DNA from: Ornithinibacter sp.
Lineage (GTDB): Bacteria; Actinomycetota; Actinomycetes; Actinomycetales; Dermatophilaceae
Length of the DNA: 64,000 nt
Assembly: GCA_029266735.1 (NCBI GenBank)
Contig: JAQSWG010000019.1
Span: 1 to 64,000, forward strand
Direction of reading: 5' to 3'
The position numbers and the translations under genes are program-made. The number at the start of each line of letters is the position of its first letter. Position 1 is the stretch's first letter. Below are positions 61,376 to 64,000 of the stretch, piece by piece. The notes beneath the pieces are model-generated. The model was not told the DNA's origin and searched no databases. It worked only from the letters and a program-made list of their open reading frames with translations.

Positions 61376-64000
61376 AGTCGTCGCCCCTCGGGGTAGGCGG
61401 GGCAGGAGTCCTTGAGCTGGCAGGTTGCGCACGCTGGTCCCGGCGTTGCGGCGAAGACGGCTCCACCCATCACCGCAGCCACCTCCTCGACGAGGTCGCG
61501 CGCCCACCCGGGCTCGTCGTCCGACTCCAGGGGATTCTGGAGCTGCAACGTCGTGCGGGCGCCGGCCGCCCGCCCGAGCTGCAGAAGGGCCGCGCCACCG
61601 GAGCGGACACCGTGCTCCCCGAAGGCGCCCTCCTCGACGGCCAGCTGGTAGGCCCCCAGCTGCCCGTGGCGGCGCAGCTCGTCGGCCGTCGGTTTGGTCG
61701 CCCCCGTCTTCAGGTCGATGATCCGCACTCGGCCGTCGGCGGCGACCTCGACGCGGTCGACCCGCCCGGTGACACGGGCCCGCCCCAGGGCCACTGACAT
61801 CGCCGCCTCGGATGCCGCTCTCCGCCACCCGGCCGCCTCGGACTCGGCGACGTGACGGGCGAGCCGGTCGGTCATCGCCCGGGCCCGGGCGAGGTCACGC
61901 CGGCTGAGCCAGCCCGGTGCGAGCCCGAGCCTTCCCCACCGGCGTTCCAGCTCACCGGCATACGTCACGGCGTCGGTGTCACCGAGGTCGTGCGCCACCT
62001 CGTGGACCAGGGTGCCGATGTCTTGGGCACCCATGGACGGACCGTCGCCGCCGGCCGCTCGCAGGACCCACTGGAGCCGACACCGTCCGAACTGGTCGAT
62101 GGTCGACGGTGCAACGGTCACCGGAGCCGACGGGGGACGGCGAGGCCGGTCATCGGTGAGGTCGCGCAGGGCCCACCACTGGGCCGGATCGGCACCGGGC
62201 ACTCCCTCGACCGCCAGGGTGGCGAGCGCCGTGATCGCCGCCCCCCGGGTCGCCGGGTCGTCGCCGGCGGCCTCCCGCCGCAGCTCCGCCACCAGCCCGG
62301 GCAGGGTGGCCGGACGCGGGACGTCGGTGAACCGCCGCGGCTCGGAGAGGGGGTCGACGACGTCGAGGTACGGCGAGGGTTGCTCCTCCTCGCTGCGCAC
62401 GGCCGTGACGACGAGGCGATGTCGTGCCCGGGTCACCGCGACGTGGAAGAGCCGCGTCTCGTCGTGGCGCACCTGGGCACGGGCCGCCCGAGGGTCGGTG
62501 CCGCGGCCGGTCACGACGTCGACGAGATGCGAGGAGCCGAGCAGGGAACCGCGCGTGCGCAGGTCCGGCCACACCCCGTCCTGCAACCCGGCGACGACCA
62601 CGAGGTCCCACTCTCGGCCGGCCGATCCCGCCGGGGTGACCAACGCCACCGACTCCCCCGCCGGTGCGCGGGCGACGAGCGTGTCCCCCGGGACGTCCTG
62701 GCCGACGACGTGGTCGAGGAAGTCCCCCGGGAGGGCCCCGGGCAGGCGGTCGGTGAACCGGGCCGCGGCATCGAAGAGGGCGAGCACGGCATCGAGGTCA
62801 CGGTCGGCACGGGCGCCACCCTTCCCTCCCGCAAGGGCCGCCTCGCGCCACGGCCCCGCGAGGCCGCTCGCGCTCCACATCGCCCAGAGGACCGCCTCGA
62901 CACCGAAGCCTCGCTGCAGGGCGTGCACGGCGGCCGCAAGGACCCGGGTCGTGCGCCGGGCCGGAGCACCCTCGGGCCCGACGCGGTCGAGGGGAAACGG
63001 GTGGAGCACGGCCTCCGCCAGGAGCACGTCGCTCGGGCGCCCCCCACCGTCGTCGAGCTCGAGGCGGCGCAGAGCCCGGCGCAGCCTCCGCAGGGTCACG
63101 GCATCCGCGCCACCCACCGGAGAGGTGAGGATCTCCACGACGTCCGCGGGGTCCAGCTCCTCGGCTCCCGCGACGACGTCGAGTGCGCAGCGCAGGATGG
63201 TGAGGAACGGCCGCACGGCCACCTCCTCGTGGACGGGAAGGTCGGCCGCGGCGGTCTCGAGGGGGACTCCTGCACCACGGAGCACCCGACGCAGCGTGGC
63301 GGTGCGAGGGCCACCGCGCACCACCACGGCCATCCTCGACCAGGGCACGCCGTCGAGAAGGTGGGCCGCCCGCAGTCGGGCCGCGACATAGCTCGCCTCC
63401 TGGGCGGGAGTGCGCAGGAGGTGGGCCTCGACGGCTCCCCCGTGCGCGGCCGGAGTGACCTCCCGGTGACGCACGCCGGCGACGACCCCGACGTGGCCCG
63501 CGACCCGTAGGGCCGCCTGCATCACGTCACCCCCGCACCGGTAGGACGTGGCGAGGGTCAGGGTGGGGGCGTCGGGCCATGCCGTGAGGAAGAGCCGCGG
63601 GTCGGCCCCCCGGAAGGTCTGGGTTGCAGAGTCAGGGTCACCGAGCAGCACGAGGTCGACCGCACCTCGCCCGACGACGACCTCGAGGAGGCGCTGTGCG
63701 GCCGGCGTGAGCTCCTGCGCGTCGTCGACGACGACGAGGCGCAGCCGCGAGCGCAGCCGGTCGAGGGCACCGGGGTCGGCCTGCAGGGTGTCTGCTGCAG
63801 CACCGAGGATCCACGCGGGGTCGAACGCCCCGGGGGCTGAGAGGGCCGTCACCTCGTCGTACTCGCGAAGGACGTGGGCCGCTGCCACCCACTCCTCGCG
63901 GCCGTGCTGCCGGCCGAGGCGCTCCAAATCCTCCGGGTCCAGACCCAGCTCGACGACCCGCATGAGGAGGTCGCGGAGCTCTCCGCGAAAGGTCCGGGTG
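61372..64000 (-). CDS. adnA: Helicase-nuclease subunit AdnA-like, 5' end outside window
   Basis: VVVDDAQELTPAAQRLL, TSYRCGG, VAVTRARHRLVVTAV; nuclease RVDRVEVAADGRVRIIDLKTGATKP; Cys cluster ACATCQLKDSCPAYPEGRRL; frame open to window end. Confidence 0.92.
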   Translation of the reverse strand, partial: TRTFRGELRDLLMRVVELGLDPEDLERLGRQHGREEWVAAAHVLREYDEVTALSAPGAFDPAWILGAAADTLQADPGALDRLRSRLRLVVVDDAQELTPAAQRLLEVVVGRGAVDLVLLGDPDSATQTFRGADPRLFLTAWPDAPTLTLATSYRCGGDVMQAALRVAGHVGVVAGVRHREVTPAAHGGAVEAHLLRTPAQEASYVAARLRAAHLLDGVPWSRMAVVVRGGPRTATLRRVLRGAGVPLETAAADLPVHEEVAVRPFLTILRCALDVVAGAEELDPADVVEILTSPVGGADAVTLRRLRRALRRLELDDGGGRPSDVLLAEAVLHPFPLDRVGPEGAPARRTTRVLAAAVHALQRGFGVEAVLWAMWSASGLAGPWREAALAGGKGGARADRDLDAVLALFDAAARFTDRLPGALPGDFLDHVVGQDVPGDTLVARAPAGESVALVTPAGSAGREWDLVVVAGLQDGVWPDLRTRGSLLGSSHLVDVVTGRGTDPRAARAQVRHDETRLFHVAVTRARHRLVVTAVRSEEEQPSPYLDVVDPLSEPRRFTDVPRPATLPGLVAELRREAAGDDPATRGAAITALATLAVEGVPGADPAQWWALRDLTDDRPRRPPSAPVTVAPSTIDQFGRCRLQWVLRAAGGDGPSMGAQDIGTLVHEVAHDLGDTDAVTYAGELERRWGRLGLAPGWLSRRDLARARAMTDRLARHVAESEAAGWRRAASEAAMSVALGRARVTGRVDRVEVAADGRVRIIDLKTGATKPTADELRRHGQLGAYQLAVEEGAFGEHGVRSGGAALLQLGRAAGARTTLQLQNPLESDDEPGWARDLVEEVAAVMGGAVFAATPGPACATCQLKDSCPAYPEGRRL

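Overview
64 kb of a high-GC actinobacterial chromosome, probably Intrasporangiaceae-like (inferred from gene content only). I see no phage, transposase, CRISPR or rRNA. Main blocks: partial kgd; dTDP-rhamnose genes (rmlD/rmlB divergent from rmlA/rmlC); malic enzyme; polar amino-acid ABC transporter running into sodX-sodN (Ni-SOD); manA; two tandem membrane HD-domain proteins preceded by a 45-aa secreted peptide; a 24-aa bL37 gene; sigR-rsrA; SRAP-aroA-rsgA; an opp/dpp operon; a hisN-like gene; paired M16 peptidases; ndh; initiator tRNA-Met; and a block whose gene order resembles M. tuberculosis Rv3193c-Rv3202c (UPF0182, YlbL, zincin, E1-like, UbiB, whiB7, uvrD2, mrx1, nudC, adnB, adnA). The strongest non-obvious signal is the whiB7 leader (about 52530-53093, minus strand). 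It has a promoter-like element with AT-rich flank, a 77-codon leader ORF, an antiterminator-like 9+7 bp stem spanning that ORF's stop codon, and an overlapping 15-bp terminator with a T-run, i.e. a ribosome-controlled attenuator. Other notable signals are sigma-R type promoters (GGGAAT-N18-GTTG upstream of sigR; GGGAAG-N18-GTT upstream of mycoredoxin), a possible dual-promoter/dual-start sigR, many candidate leaderless genes, and two frame-disrupted genes (SGNH hydrolase, DUF2342 zincin). All homology calls are by eye; no searches were run.
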